Below are positions 1-8,469 of a stretch of 53,360 nucleotides of DNA, piece after piece. The notes under the pieces are model-generated. The model worked only from the letters and a program-made list of their open reading frames with translations, made no database searches and had not been told where the DNA came from. The translations under genes were made by a program, and so were the position numbers. The DNA is taken from contig JAUHXV010000018.1 in assembly GCA_030426765.1 (NCBI GenBank), positions 1 through 53,360 of the forward strand, in the 5' to 3' direction. Within the stretch, counting starts at the first letter, position 1, and the number at the start of each line of letters is the position of its first letter. The stretch is from Bacteroidia bacterium (GTDB lineage: Bacteria > Bacteroidota > Bacteroidia > Chitinophagales > Saprospiraceae).

Positions 1-632
1 TGAAGGATCATCCGGAGATGAAAGTCACCGCCTTTGATGAGGACGCCTTTATCACCGCGATCAATCTGATGATTCCGGAGGAAAAAATCCTGAAAGACTT
101 TGCAGGATCGCGCAGTGTCATGTCCGCTTCCTCCTGCGGCCTTTGCGGCAAGACCTCCTTCGATGATGAAACCCCGGTTTTCCTCAAAAATGAGACGATC
201 ATCGATCCGGGGGTAATTGGCGCAATGTTTGATCAGATGAGCGAGAAGCAAAAGTCATTCAAACTCTCCGGAGGTACACATGCCGCGGGGGCATTTACAG
301 CAGAAGGCAAAATGCTGAGTATCCGGGAAGACATCGGAAGGCATAATGCCGTCGATAAAGTGATCGGCGATCTCATCTATACAGGCCGGCTGGAAGAAGC
401 TCAATGCCTGACCGTCAGCGGCCGGATTTCTTTTGAAATCGTCAGCAAAGCGATTTCAGCAGGTATCCCGTATCTTGCTTCTGTATCGGCGCCATCCACC
501 CTGGCCGTCAACATGGCACAGGAATCGGGGATGACGCTGATGGCGTTTTGCCGCAACCATAAATTAACCGTGTATTCAAATGCCGGGAATGTGCATACGA
601 ACGAACTCGTGGAAATTCCGGTAAATAAATAA
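1..632 (+). CDS. fdhD: Formate dehydrogenase accessory sulfurtransferase FdhD (5' truncated by window edge)
   Basis: FdhD moves sulfur from a cysteine desulfurase to the molybdenum cofactor of formate dehydrogenase, which the enzyme needs for activity. The frame is open from base 3 (Lys-Asp-His-Pro-Glu before the first Met at 18), so the true start lies outside the window. About 205 codons are visible against roughly 260-280 for the family. The CGLCGK motif at about 132-149 carries the two conserved cysteines of the family, and the following GGTHAAGAF and EDIGRHNAVDK segments are typical FdhD. The stop lies 4 bases before the beta-subunit gene, so the three genes are surely one transcript. 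Identification is firm; only the N-terminus is missing. Confidence 0.93.
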   Translation, partial: KDHPEMKVTAFDEDAFITAINLMIPEEKILKDFAGSRSVMSASSCGLCGKTSFDDETPVFLKNETIIDPGVIGAMFDQMSEKQKSFKLSGGTHAAGAFTAEGKMLSIREDIGRHNAVDKVIGDLIYTGRLEEAQCLTVSGRISFEIVSKAISAGIPYLASVSAPSTLAVNMAQESGMTLMAFCRNHKLTVYSNAGNVHTNELVEIPVNK

Positions 633-636
633 CAAG

Positions 637-2289
637 ATGTCAAAGAATTTAAGCGAACTATCAGGCAGGAAAGGATTGAGAGAAAATCTCTTTGAAGAAC
701 TCGGTATCTCCGCGAAAGCCACCGGCACGCCGGACCAGGCCACCATGGAAAAGCTGAGTGAGGAATTTCTGATAGGCCATGCCAACGTCTACGGAGCAGT
801 CACCTTTTACGATTTTCTGAAGCCGGAGAACAAAGGCAAGAAAGCTTATGTATGCAACGGAAGCGCCTGCATGACCGCAGGCACACAGGATGCCGTGCGC
901 GAAAAACTCTCAGGCGCCTACCGCCCGGAAGAAATCGGCGAAATGTGCTGCCTCGGACGCTGCCACGAAAACAGCTCCTTTCATATCGGGGGACTGAATT
1001 ACTCAGGGAGTGATATCGACCAACTCGATACCATCAAAGCAGGCAAAGGCAAGACCAAAGAAACCTACAATGTCGGAAGCATCGGCACGCCCATACTCAC
1101 GAGTGATTATGGTTCGCCGGACAACTACTACGACATCTTCCGCGCATGCCTGCATCGATCTGCGGATGAATTGCTGAGCGAATTATCCGACTCAGGTGTG
1201 CGGGGCCGTGGCGGAGCAGGATTTTCAATGGCCTTCAAACTGGATTCCTGCCGAAACCAGAAAGACAAAACAAAGTTTATCGTCTGCAATGCCGACGAAG
1301 GGGATCCGGGGGCGTTTTCCGATCGCTATATCATGGAGCAGCGGCCGCATGCTCTCCTTATGGGGATGATGATCGCCGGGTATATCACCGGAGCTTCTGC
1401 CGGCGTCGTGTATATCCGTGGCGAATATCCGGAGTCCGTAGCCATCATCAATGATGCGGTTGAGTATCTGCGAAAAGAAAAACTGATCGGGAAAAATATT
1501 CTCGACTCAGGTTTTGATTTTGATTTTAAAGTCATCGAAGCACTGGGCGCTTACATCTGCGGTGAAGAAACCGCTCTGCTGTCCAGCATCGAAGGGCAAC
1601 GCCCGGAGGTCCGCGTACGTCCTCCGTATCCCACACAAAAAGGATTGTTTAATAAACCGACAGTGGTCAACAACGTGGAAACACTCGCTAATCTTCCCTT
1701 TATCATGAAGAATAGCGGAAAAGCCTATGCCGCAATCGGTACAGAAAAATCAACCGGGACGAAACTCCTTTCACTGGATGGTTTTTTTAATAATCCGGGA
1801 TTGTACGAGGTCGATATGGGGACTCCGCTGAAGGATGTGGTCGACAAACTCGGAGGCGGGTTCCGCAAACCGGTGAAAGCGATTCATATTGGCGGTCCGC
1901 TGGGTGGTTTAGTACCGGTCACGGAGATCGATAAACTCACAGTTGACTTCGATTCTTTTGCCAGAGAAGGTTTTCTTTTAGGACACGCTTCCGTTTTATG
2001 TATTCCGGAAGACTTTCCACTCGTTAAGTATTTAGAGCACCTTTTTGAATTTACTGCCCATGAAAGCTGTGGGAAGTGTTTCCCCTGTCGATTGGGTTCC
2101 ACCCGCGGCGCGGAAATGCTGGCTAAAGCACAAAAGGAAGAATATAAAATTGACAAACAACTGATGGTGGATTTGCTGGAGACACTCGAGACCGGTTCGC
2201 TCTGCGCGCTGGGTGGCGGTGTGCCTCTGCCTATCAAAAACGCCATGCAATATTTTAAAGAAGAATTAGCACCATATTTTAATTCATAG
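637..2289 (+). CDS. fdsB: NAD-dependent formate dehydrogenase beta subunit, NuoE-NuoF fusion
   Basis: The 550-aa protein is the diaphorase part of a soluble NAD-linked formate dehydrogenase: electrons from the Mo subunit pass through Fe-S centres and FMN to NAD+. Residues about 40-125 are a NuoE-like thioredoxin-fold [2Fe-2S] domain with likely ligands C73, C78, C105 and C109. Residues about 150-545 are NuoF-like: a GRGGAGF FMN/NADH loop at 190-196, an ICGEETALL segment near 308, and a [4Fe-4S] site at C478, C481, C484 and C523. In the Rhodobacter/Cupriavidus fds operons the NuoE-like gamma subunit is a separate gene; none is present here, so this fusion probably covers both roles. It lies 4 bases after fdhD and 5 bases before the alpha subunit. 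The symbol is by analogy. Confidence 0.9.
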   Translation: MSKNLSELSGRKGLRENLFEELGISAKATGTPDQATMEKLSEEFLIGHANVYGAVTFYDFLKPENKGKKAYVCNGSACMTAGTQDAVREKLSGAYRPEEIGEMCCLGRCHENSSFHIGGLNYSGSDIDQLDTIKAGKGKTKETYNVGSIGTPILTSDYGSPDNYYDIFRACLHRSADELLSELSDSGVRGRGGAGFSMAFKLDSCRNQKDKTKFIVCNADEGDPGAFSDRYIMEQRPHALLMGMMIAGYITGASAGVVYIRGEYPESVAIINDAVEYLRKEKLIGKNILDSGFDFDFKVIEALGAYICGEETALLSSIEGQRPEVRVRPPYPTQKGLFNKPTVVNNVETLANLPFIMKNSGKAYAAIGTEKSTGTKLLSLDGFFNNPGLYEVDMGTPLKDVVDKLGGGFRKPVKAIHIGGPLGGLVPVTEIDKLTVDFDSFAREGFLLGHASVLCIPEDFPLVKYLEHLFEFTAHESCGKCFPCRLGSTRGAEMLAKAQKEEYKIDKQLMVDLLETLETGSLCALGGGVPLPIKNAMQYFKEELAPYFNS

Positions 2290-2294
2290 AGATC

Positions 2295-5033
2295 ATGTCA
2301 CACATCGCTTATATAAATAATGCACCTTACCCCATCCAGGAAGGTGATACCATACTGGCCTTTGTTCGCAGAAACCTGGGGAAAGAATTAGTACCCACAC
2401 TCTGTGACGCACCTAATCTCGAACCGTTTGGCTCCTGCCGCGTCTGCAGTGTAGATGTCGCGTTGAAGAAAAACGGGCCTTCCAAAGTGCAGGCCTCATG
2501 CCACACGCCGGTGATGGCCAACTCGTATATTTACACAGACAGCGAACGCATCACGCGATTGCGTAAGAATATCATCGAACTGGTGCTGACAGATCACCCG
2601 CTGGACTGCCTGACCTGCGAGGTCAATGACAATTGTGAGCTGCAAACCGTAGCGGCTAAAGTGGGAATCCGCGATGTGCGTTATCCGGAAGGAGCAAATC
2701 ACCTGGATCGTCAAAAGGATAAGAGTCATCCCTATATGACTTCAGATATGTCGAAGTGCATCAATTGCTTTCGATGCGTAAGAGCGTGCGATGAAGTGCA
2801 GGGTGAATTTGTCTTAAGTATGGCGGGCAGAGGTTTCGACAGCCACATCGTCAAAGGTTTCAATCAAAGCTTTTTTGAATCCGAATGTGTGAGTTGCGGA
2901 GCTTGTGCTCAAGCCTGTCCGACATCCGCAATTTCCGATGTATTTGAATCTAAATCAGTGGTAAAGGATAAAACGGTCAGAACCGTTTGTACATACTGCG
3001 GTGTTGGATGCAACCTGGATGTATCGATTGCCAACAACCAGATCAAATCGATTCAGGCACCTTACGATGCCGAGGTTAACCAGGGTCATACCTGTCTCAA
3101 AGGTCGCTTTGCCTTTAAGTTTTATGATCACCCTGAGCGATTGCGGTCGCCTCAGATCAAACGCAATGGCGTGTTCGAAGATGTGACCTGGGATGAAGCG
3201 TATGATTATATCGCCGAAAAGCTCACGGAGTACAAAGAAAATTTTGGTGCAGACAGCATCGGTGGAATTTCTTCCTCACGCACGACCAATGAGGAAAACT
3301 ATCTCATGCAGAAATTTATCCGTGCTGTGATCGGCACGAATAATATCGATGGATGTGCTCGCGTGTGTCACTCCCCAACTGCTCTTGGTATGCAGCGCAC
3401 CTTCGGTACAGGAGCAGCCACCAACTCCATTGATGACCTCAAGGACACCAACTGTATTCTGGTCATCGGGGCGAATCCAACGGACGGCCATCCTGTTACC
3501 GGTGCAAAACTGAAGCAGTTTGCGATGAAGACCGATAACGTAACGATCGTTATTGACCCGCGGACCACTGAACTCGCTAAATATGCAGATCATCATATTC
3601 CATTGCGGCCGGGCACAAATGTGGCTGTGTTGAATATGATGATGTATTATATCATTGAAGCAGGTCTTGTTGATAAAACGTTTATCCAGGATAGAACTGA
3701 AGGATATGATGATTTTGTGAAACATATCCAACAGTTGGACATAGATGAAATGGAAAAAGTGTGTGGCGTCGATCGCGAGGTGATTCGTAAAGCAGCTATT
3801 GCTTACGCTTCGGCACCAAATGCGATGAGCTTTCATGGCCTGGGAGTAACCGAGCACTCACAGGGAACATTTACTGTGATGCAGATTGCAGATCTGGCTC
3901 TGCTCACCGGAAATATCGGTAGAAGAGGTGTGGGTGTTAATCCACTTCGCGGACAGAACAATGTGCAGGGAAGTGCGGACATGGGTGTACAGCCGCATCA
4001 GGGGGCCGGCTACCTGGATGTCACAAAGCCGGAAGTGCATAAAAAGTACGAAGAGTTTTACGGCGCTAAGTTGCCGCTTCATATCGGCTACAAGATTCCG
4101 GAGATGTTTGATGCTGCCTTGCAAGGCAAACTCAAAGCACTTTGGATCATCGGTGAGGACGTCGTCCAGACAGATCCGAATACACAGAAGGTGATTCGTG
4201 CACTTGAAGCTACTGACCTCGTTGTGGTCCAGGAACTGTTTATGACCGAGACAGCAAAATATGCGGATGTACTTCTTCCCGGCGCTTCTTTCCTCGAGAA
4301 GAGTGGAACATTTACTAACGGAGAGCGCAGGGTTCAACGCGTCAATCAGGTAGTGGATCCGATTCCGGGCACTAAACCGGATGGACAGATTATCGTTGAT
4401 ATGATGAACCGGATGGGCTACAAACAACCGGACTATACACCGGATGGAATGTTGGAAGAAATCTCTCAGATTGTCCCATTTTTCGCCGGCATCAAATGGG
4501 AAGAATTAGGGCAAAATGGAAAGCAATGGCCGGTGACACCGGACGGAAAGGATACAAAGATCCTGCATACTGAGACCTTCAAACGAGGGCTCGGATATTT
4601 TGAGTTTAATGCGTTCCGTGAAACAGAAGAGCTGGTCAAGCATGGAAAAGACTATCCGTATATTCTGACCACCAATCGCGAACTGGAACACTATAATTGT
4701 GGTGCCATGACCCGGCGAACAGGCAATGTCAAAATTCTGACTGAAGACTCCCTGATGGTCAACCCGATCGATGCGAAAAACAACGGCATCGCGGATGGCG
4801 ATATGGTGTGCGTCGAATCACCTCGCGGTAAAGTCGATATCAAAGCACATGTCACGGAAGATGTCCGACCGGGCGTACTTAGCACAACCTTCCACTTCCC
4901 CGAAATCATGGTCAATAACCTGACATCAGATACCCATGACTCTGAAGCGATGTGCCCCGAGTACAAAGTGGTCTCCGTTCGCATCCGCAAAAGCAAAGGA
5001 AAGTACAAAGCCGGAAACGGAGTGCCCGCCTGA
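2295..5033 (+). CDS. fdhA: Formate dehydrogenase alpha subunit, molybdopterin (bis-MGD) catalytic subunit
   Basis: The 912-aa protein oxidises formate to CO2 at a bis-MGD molybdenum centre. Domains in order: NuoG-like [2Fe-2S] ferredoxin (C37, C48, C51, C69); a His-Cys [4Fe-4S] site (H101, C105, C108, C114); a 2x[4Fe-4S] ferredoxin (C155/158/161/165 and C198/201/204/208); the molybdopterin oxidoreductase [4Fe-4S] site (C232, C235, C239, C267); then the catalytic domains and a C-terminal molydopterin-dinucleotide-binding beta-barrel from about residue 770. The Mo ligand is Cys358 in CARVCHSPT, followed by the conserved His359. It is encoded by TGT, so this is not the selenocysteine form. There is no twin-arginine signal, so the enzyme is predicted to be cytoplasmic. 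It is the last gene of the fdhD-fdsB-fdhA unit. Confidence 0.95.
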   Translation: MSHIAYINNAPYPIQEGDTILAFVRRNLGKELVPTLCDAPNLEPFGSCRVCSVDVALKKNGPSKVQASCHTPVMANSYIYTDSERITRLRKNIIELVLTDHPLDCLTCEVNDNCELQTVAAKVGIRDVRYPEGANHLDRQKDKSHPYMTSDMSKCINCFRCVRACDEVQGEFVLSMAGRGFDSHIVKGFNQSFFESECVSCGACAQACPTSAISDVFESKSVVKDKTVRTVCTYCGVGCNLDVSIANNQIKSIQAPYDAEVNQGHTCLKGRFAFKFYDHPERLRSPQIKRNGVFEDVTWDEAYDYIAEKLTEYKENFGADSIGGISSSRTTNEENYLMQKFIRAVIGTNNIDGCARVCHSPTALGMQRTFGTGAATNSIDDLKDTNCILVIGANPTDGHPVTGAKLKQFAMKTDNVTIVIDPRTTELAKYADHHIPLRPGTNVAVLNMMMYYIIEAGLVDKTFIQDRTEGYDDFVKHIQQLDIDEMEKVCGVDREVIRKAAIAYASAPNAMSFHGLGVTEHSQGTFTVMQIADLALLTGNIGRRGVGVNPLRGQNNVQGSADMGVQPHQGAGYLDVTKPEVHKKYEEFYGAKLPLHIGYKIPEMFDAALQGKLKALWIIGEDVVQTDPNTQKVIRALEATDLVVVQELFMTETAKYADVLLPGASFLEKSGTFTNGERRVQRVNQVVDPIPGTKPDGQIIVDMMNRMGYKQPDYTPDGMLEEISQIVPFFAGIKWEELGQNGKQWPVTPDGKDTKILHTETFKRGLGYFEFNAFRETEELVKHGKDYPYILTTNRELEHYNCGAMTRRTGNVKILTEDSLMVNPIDAKNNGIADGDMVCVESPRGKVDIKAHVTEDVRPGVLSTTFHFPEIMVNNLTSDTHDSEAMCPEYKVVSVRIRKSKGKYKAGNGVPA

Positions 5034-5057
5034 GTGATGGAGTGATTGGGTGATGAT

Positions 5058-5235
5058 CTCCTACGCTGAAGCTTCGGCGACTAGGAGGCAGAAGGGCAGA
5101 AAGGCAGAAGGGCAGAAATGAAACTTTTTGTTGGAAGTCGCTGGATTGACTTATCTGGTCGCGCTTCAGCGCATGACCATCCTGGCAGAAATTATTTTAT
5201 TTTTTTAAAAATTGCCCCGAGCTTTAGCTCGCGGG
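5058..5235. repeat. Three short palindromic hairpins downstream of fdhA
   Basis: The 256-bp spacer between fdhA and the next gene holds three inverted repeats. 5058-5087: CTCCTA pairs with TAGGAG around CGCTGAAG/CTTCGGCG. 5156-5179: TGGTC pairs with GACCA around GCGCT-TC-AGCGC. 5215-5235: CCC pairs with GGG around CGAGCT-TT-AGCTCG. The stems differ in sequence but keep pairing, and the loops share a core like GCTTnAGC. None has a clear T-run, so they are not classic terminators, although the first could still stop or stabilise the fdh transcript. Similar elements lie at 20040-20113. I see no gene in this spacer. Confidence 0.6.
5087..5118. repeat. Octamer tandem repeat, 4 copies
   Basis: Four perfect 8-bp units alternate GGCAGAAG and GGCAGAAA. 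The array begins inside the 3' arm of the first hairpin after fdhA. It is purine-rich and non-coding. Confidence 0.75.
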
Positions 5236-5289
5236 AATTGTGTAAGCAATCCCATTCAAACTCCGTGAAACAACAATCAAATTAAAGCT

Positions 5290-5667
5290 ATGAGAAGCAT
5301 CTCAATTACAGTTTTCATCACAACCTTTAGTATTCTGCTACTATCATCATGCTCCAAAAATGAAGCTTCTCCGGCTCAGGAAAAATTATTCTGTACGCTT
5401 GTCCAGGAAGAGGAATTTGATCAGACCGGGGTGGTTATAAATAATTATTTGGAAAGTACTAACCCAAATCCCGACCTGGAAGATCTGGTAAGTTGGTTGA
5501 ATAGCATGCAATGTGTGAGCAGTGCCACGATCATTTGCGATTCCTGTATTGAAACCTTTCCCCCACAGAGTGAACTCGAAGTTGAGTTTAAGGTAAATGG
5601 AAAGCGTGTGACAAAGGTCATGGATATTCTCATGGATGATCCTCTTCGGTTTCTCCGTTATCACTAA
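5290..5667 (+). CDS. Small lipoprotein of unknown function
   Basis: The 125-aa protein begins with a hydrophobic segment ending in a lipobox (LLSSC, Cys at residue 21) followed by Ser-Lys-Asn. It should therefore be exported and lipid-anchored. The mature part has five further cysteines, including an ICDSC pair near residues 80-84, and an acidic middle. I do not recognise the family. It lies between the formate dehydrogenase operon and moaCB on the same strand, separated by repeat-bearing spacers, so co-transcription is possible but not shown. The cysteine spacing could mean disulfides in the periplasm. No function is proposed. Confidence 0.65.
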   Translation: MRSISITVFITTFSILLLSSCSKNEASPAQEKLFCTLVQEEEFDQTGVVINNYLESTNPNPDLEDLVSWLNSMQCVSSATIICDSCIETFPPQSELEVEFKVNGKRVTKVMDILMDDPLRFLRYH

Positions 5668-5685
5668 ATTTACCGCATATTACTT

Positions 5686-5734
5686 ACCACTCACCACTCA
5701 CCACTGACTACTCACCACTGACTACTCACCACTG
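5686..5734. repeat. Heptamer tandem repeat (7 units of ACYACTS) abutting the moaCB start codon
   Basis: Seven consecutive 7-bp units fill 49 bases: ACCACTC twice, then ACCACTG and ACTACTC alternating. The array ends 4 bases before the ATG at 5739, so it takes up the entire region where a ribosome-binding site would lie. The ACTACTC unit recurs, in rotated form, at 20127-20150. Confidence 0.85.
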
Positions 5735-5738
5735 ACAA

Positions 5739-6653
5739 ATGAAAAACACCGCATTTTCCATCACGACTCACCGAACAGCCATAGCGCAAGCGACAGTGAC
5801 CGTTTCCGGAATGGAAACCATTGACGCTATTCAGGATAAAGTTGATGGAAAAGGAAATCTGTTTGAAGTAAGCAGATTCGCCGGGATGTTGGCGGTCAAG
5901 CGAACAGGTGATATTCTGCCTGACGCACATACAATTCCGATTGATTTTTGTGAAGTCAGACATACGATCGATGGCCTGAATATTATCATTGAAGTGGAAG
6001 TGCAGGCACTGAGTCGAGTGGGGATATCCACTGACGCGATGCACGGGGCTTCTATTGCAGCTCTGGCTGTTTATGATGGACTGAAACCGGTGGATAAGGA
6101 AGTAGAAATCAGCGGCATCAAATTGATTAAAAACAGAGGGGGTGCCGAACAATACAGAGATCATCTCGATCGGGAGATTAAAACCGCAGTGGTGGTGTGT
6201 TCGGACAGCATCTCCTCCGGCACTAAAAAAGATGAGGCAGGAAAAGCCATCATGGAGGGCCTCGCCAGGCATACCGTCGAAGTCAATGATTATAGTATCA
6301 TTCGAGATGAAATAGACGCCATCCGGGAAAAAGTCATCGCACTGCACGACGATAAGTATGATATGGTGATCCTGTGTGGGGGTACCGGATTATCTCCTCG
6401 CGATGTGACACCGGAAGCGGTGCTTCCTTTGCTCGACAAAGAGATTCCGGGTATTGCAGAGGCAGCACGGAGTTTCGGCCAGCAACACATGCCGTATGCG
6501 ATGTTGTCACGAAGTGTGGCAGGGCTTAAAGGAAATACCTTGATCCTGACACTACCCGGATCTACGCGCGGGGCGGAAGAAACGATGGATGCGCTTTTCC
6601 CGTTTGTGCTGCACATTTTTAAAGTGGCCCTGGGCAGGCGGCACGGCGAGTAA
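5739..6653 (+). CDS. moaCB: Bifunctional molybdenum cofactor biosynthesis protein MoaC-MoaB
   Basis: The 304-aa protein fuses two cofactor enzymes. Residues 1-135 are MoaC-like (cyclic pyranopterin monophosphate synthase): H64 in LPDAHTIPI, and D113 and K116 in YDGLKPVDK match the catalytic residues. The usual LCHPL cysteine is Ala here. Residues 148-304 are MoaB/MogA-like (molybdopterin adenylyltransferase fold): CSDSISSG, GGTGLSPRDVTPEA at 214-227 and LPGSTRGAE at 272-280. MoaC-MoaB fusions are known in Bacteroidota. It lies 0.7 kb downstream of a Mo-dependent formate dehydrogenase, which gives it an obvious client. A heptamer repeat array directly precedes the ATG. It converges on the next gene with 2 bases between stop codons. 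Confidence 0.92.
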   Translation: MKNTAFSITTHRTAIAQATVTVSGMETIDAIQDKVDGKGNLFEVSRFAGMLAVKRTGDILPDAHTIPIDFCEVRHTIDGLNIIIEVEVQALSRVGISTDAMHGASIAALAVYDGLKPVDKEVEISGIKLIKNRGGAEQYRDHLDREIKTAVVVCSDSISSGTKKDEAGKAIMEGLARHTVEVNDYSIIRDEIDAIREKVIALHDDKYDMVILCGGTGLSPRDVTPEAVLPLLDKEIPGIAEAARSFGQQHMPYAMLSRSVAGLKGNTLILTLPGSTRGAEETMDALFPFVLHIFKVALGRRHGE

Positions 6654-6655
6654 TA

Positions 6656-7543
6656 CTATTCCTTTCGTTTTCCAAACCCAAATCCGGCCTGTCCGATAAA
6701 AGTGGATGGCATCTCTTCATCTCCTTTATAACCCAGTTCAATATTCTTTCCGCTGTTGGGAAAATAAACTGTGCCGAACAAGTAGTCCCACAGGCTCAGC
6801 GAGATTCCATAATTGATGCCGTATCCAAAGCGCGCGGGAAACTCCTTGGCATGATGCCAGGTGTGCATTTGTGGGTTGTTAAAAATATACTTGAGATAGC
6901 CTAGTGGAATTCTGATATTGGAGTGATTGAAATGCCCGATACTGAGCGCAATAATATGCACGATGAAGAATTCCTGAATCCCAAAACCAATCATCCCCAG
7001 CGGAATATATTCGAGCGCGCGGTAGACTACATTTTCCATCCAGTGATAGCGCAGGTGCGTGGCAAACCCAAGCTGCTTGGCGGAATGGTGTACTTTATGA
7101 AATTGCCAGAGAAACGGTACGCGGTGCAGCAACCGGTGTATGTTCCACTGGATAAAATCACGGATGATAAACATCGCCAGCAGCTGTCCCCAAACCGGCC
7201 ATGATCCGATCTCAATAGCCACCAGATTTGTAATGCCAAATGCCGAGGAGAGGAAATTATTAAACGCTTCCACAAAGACATTGGAGACAGCATTATACCC
7301 GATGAGCGAGAAGAGAAAGAAATTGAAAAACATGTAGAAGACGTCGAGCCAGAAATCTGACTTCAGGGCGCCCTGGTCTTTGCGCCACGGCTTCAGATAT
7401 TCCACCAGAAAGAAGAACAGCGAAACAGCGATCAACCAATAAAAGTAGTTGGTCAACGACGGATGCGTAATCTCATACCAGAGGTAATTAGCATACCCGG
7501 TATACCCGTTGACGAAGGTGTTCCAATATCCCTGAAGGTCCAT
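6656..7543 (-). CDS. Sterol desaturase/fatty acid hydroxylase family membrane protein
   Basis: The 295-aa integral membrane protein has the histidine boxes of the di-iron hydroxylase superfamily (PF04116): HRLLH (H136, H140), HKVHH (H149, H152, H153), HFNH near 204-207 and HTWHH (H227, H230, H231). The family hydroxylates or desaturates sterols, fatty acids, ceramides or carotenoids using O2. The substrate cannot be read from the sequence. Four or more hydrophobic segments surround the boxes, as expected. It is a single gene, convergent with moaCB and divergent from the 7781 gene. Confidence 0.85.
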   Translation of the reverse strand: MDLQGYWNTFVNGYTGYANYLWYEITHPSLTNYFYWLIAVSLFFFLVEYLKPWRKDQGALKSDFWLDVFYMFFNFFLFSLIGYNAVSNVFVEAFNNFLSSAFGITNLVAIEIGSWPVWGQLLAMFIIRDFIQWNIHRLLHRVPFLWQFHKVHHSAKQLGFATHLRYHWMENVVYRALEYIPLGMIGFGIQEFFIVHIIALSIGHFNHSNIRIPLGYLKYIFNNPQMHTWHHAKEFPARFGYGINYGISLSLWDYLFGTVYFPNSGKNIELGYKGDEEMPSTFIGQAGFGFGKRKE

Positions 7544-7704
7544 GCACAGGCTTTTTTCTCCTGCAGTAAAGGTAATTTGAAAGAAAAGATTTACTGTGTC
7601 TCAAAAGGTACATATCCTACTAAGAATGAGAGCATTAAGTAGAGTTTGTAGTACACTCAACAGGGAAATTTGGTTAAAAATATTTTACAAAAAGTAAAAA
7701 ATAC

Positions 7705-7735
7705 TTGTCGCAATGTAAAACAAACCATACATTTG
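7705..7735 (+). promoter_or_regulatory. Bacteroidota-type promoter for the 7781 gene
   Basis: A TTG at 7705-7707 is followed after 20 bases by TACATTTG at 7728-7735. This matches the Bacteroidota -33 (TTG) and -7 (TAnnTTTG) pattern with normal spacing. Transcription would begin near 7742, giving a leader of about 40 bases. Confidence 0.6.
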
Positions 7736-7780
7736 TGCCGTTAATCAAACCAAACTATTCATTCATCAATCTTTGACGTT

Positions 7781-8269
7781 ATGAACAACAAACTCTTGTT
7801 ACCCCACCGCTTTAAGACAATTGGGTGGGTCATTTTGATTCCAATGACGATCCTTGGAATCTTTGCCACTGCCTCCGGGTATGAGCTGGATTGGCTCAAT
7901 ATGAAGGTATTTGCCCTTTTTAATGATGACCTCTTTTTTGGAAGTGAAGACACTTCCGGAAGTTTCCGGTTCATCAAAACCAACGTTACACTGACCCTGA
8001 TTGGCGCGCTCTTTATCGTCGGCGGCATGATGGTTGGATTCTCCCGCGAGAAGCAGGAGGATGAGTTTATCGCCAACCTAAGGCTTTCCTCTTTGCTTTG
8101 GTCGGTCTGGGTGAGTTATGTCCTTCTTTTCCTGGCATTCATCTTTGTCTACGGTATGTCATTCTTTAGTGTGATGGTATACAACATGTTTACGGTACTG
8201 ATCATCTTCATCATCCGCTTCAACTACATCCTGTGGCGAGGCACAAAATCTATGGCTGATGACAAATAA
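7781..8269 (+). CDS. Small integral membrane protein paired with an XRE regulator
   Basis: The 162-aa protein has four predicted membrane segments (residues about 13-32, 67-86, 103-125 and 128-148) with short charged loops and a basic/acidic tail. I do not recognise a specific Pfam family. It overlaps the downstream helix-turn-helix gene by 11 bases, so the two are translationally coupled and probably form a membrane-protein/regulator pair. Such pairs, a small membrane protein plus a 65-70 aa Cro-like protein, are common in Bacteroidota and Firmicutes, but the signal sensed is unknown. It has its own promoter just upstream. Confidence 0.75.
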   Translation: MNNKLLLPHRFKTIGWVILIPMTILGIFATASGYELDWLNMKVFALFNDDLFFGSEDTSGSFRFIKTNVTLTLIGALFIVGGMMVGFSREKQEDEFIANLRLSSLLWSVWVSYVLLFLAFIFVYGMSFFSVMVYNMFTVLIIFIIRFNYILWRGTKSMADDK

Positions 8270-8459
8270 GATAAAAATCGAGCGCGCCATCCACAACCTG
8301 ACACAGGAAGAACTGGCTAAACGCATTTCAGTCAGCCGGCAAACCATCAATGCGATGGAGGCCAACAAGTATGTGCCTTCGACAGTGCTGGCCCTGAAGA
8401 TCGCCAGAGAATTTTCAAAACCTGTGGAAGAGATTTTTATGCTGGATGAAAATGATTAG
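8259..8459 (+). CDS. XRE-family helix-turn-helix transcriptional regulator
   Basis: The 66-aa protein is essentially one HTH_3 domain: LTQEELAKRISVSRQTINAME is split into helices 2 and 3, and the protein ends in KPVEEIFMLDEND, as in YozG-like regulators. It begins inside the 3' end of the membrane-protein gene (11-base overlap), so it is translated from the same mRNA. Its likely role is autoregulation of the pair; targets cannot be inferred. It converges with the alpha/beta hydrolase gene 10 bases away. Confidence 0.9.
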   Translation: MTNKIKIERAIHNLTQEELAKRISVSRQTINAMEANKYVPSTVLALKIAREFSKPVEEIFMLDEND

Positions 8460-8469
8460 GTACAGCATT

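Noticed and set aside
3361-3372. Possible selenocysteine in the formate dehydrogenase active site
   Set aside because: The codon at the Mo-ligand position is TGT (Cys358), not TGA; no selenocysteine insertion element is needed.
3276-4427. Two long minus-strand frames (about 190 codons each) opposite the formate dehydrogenase alpha gene
   Set aside because: The plus strand codes for strongly conserved FDH sequence here; the antisense frames show no domain and are His/Ile/Cys-rich as shadows often are.
5712-6347. 211-codon minus-strand frame opposite moaCB
   Set aside because: The overlapping plus-strand gene has clear MoaC motifs; the antisense frame starts outside any promoter signal and matches nothing known.
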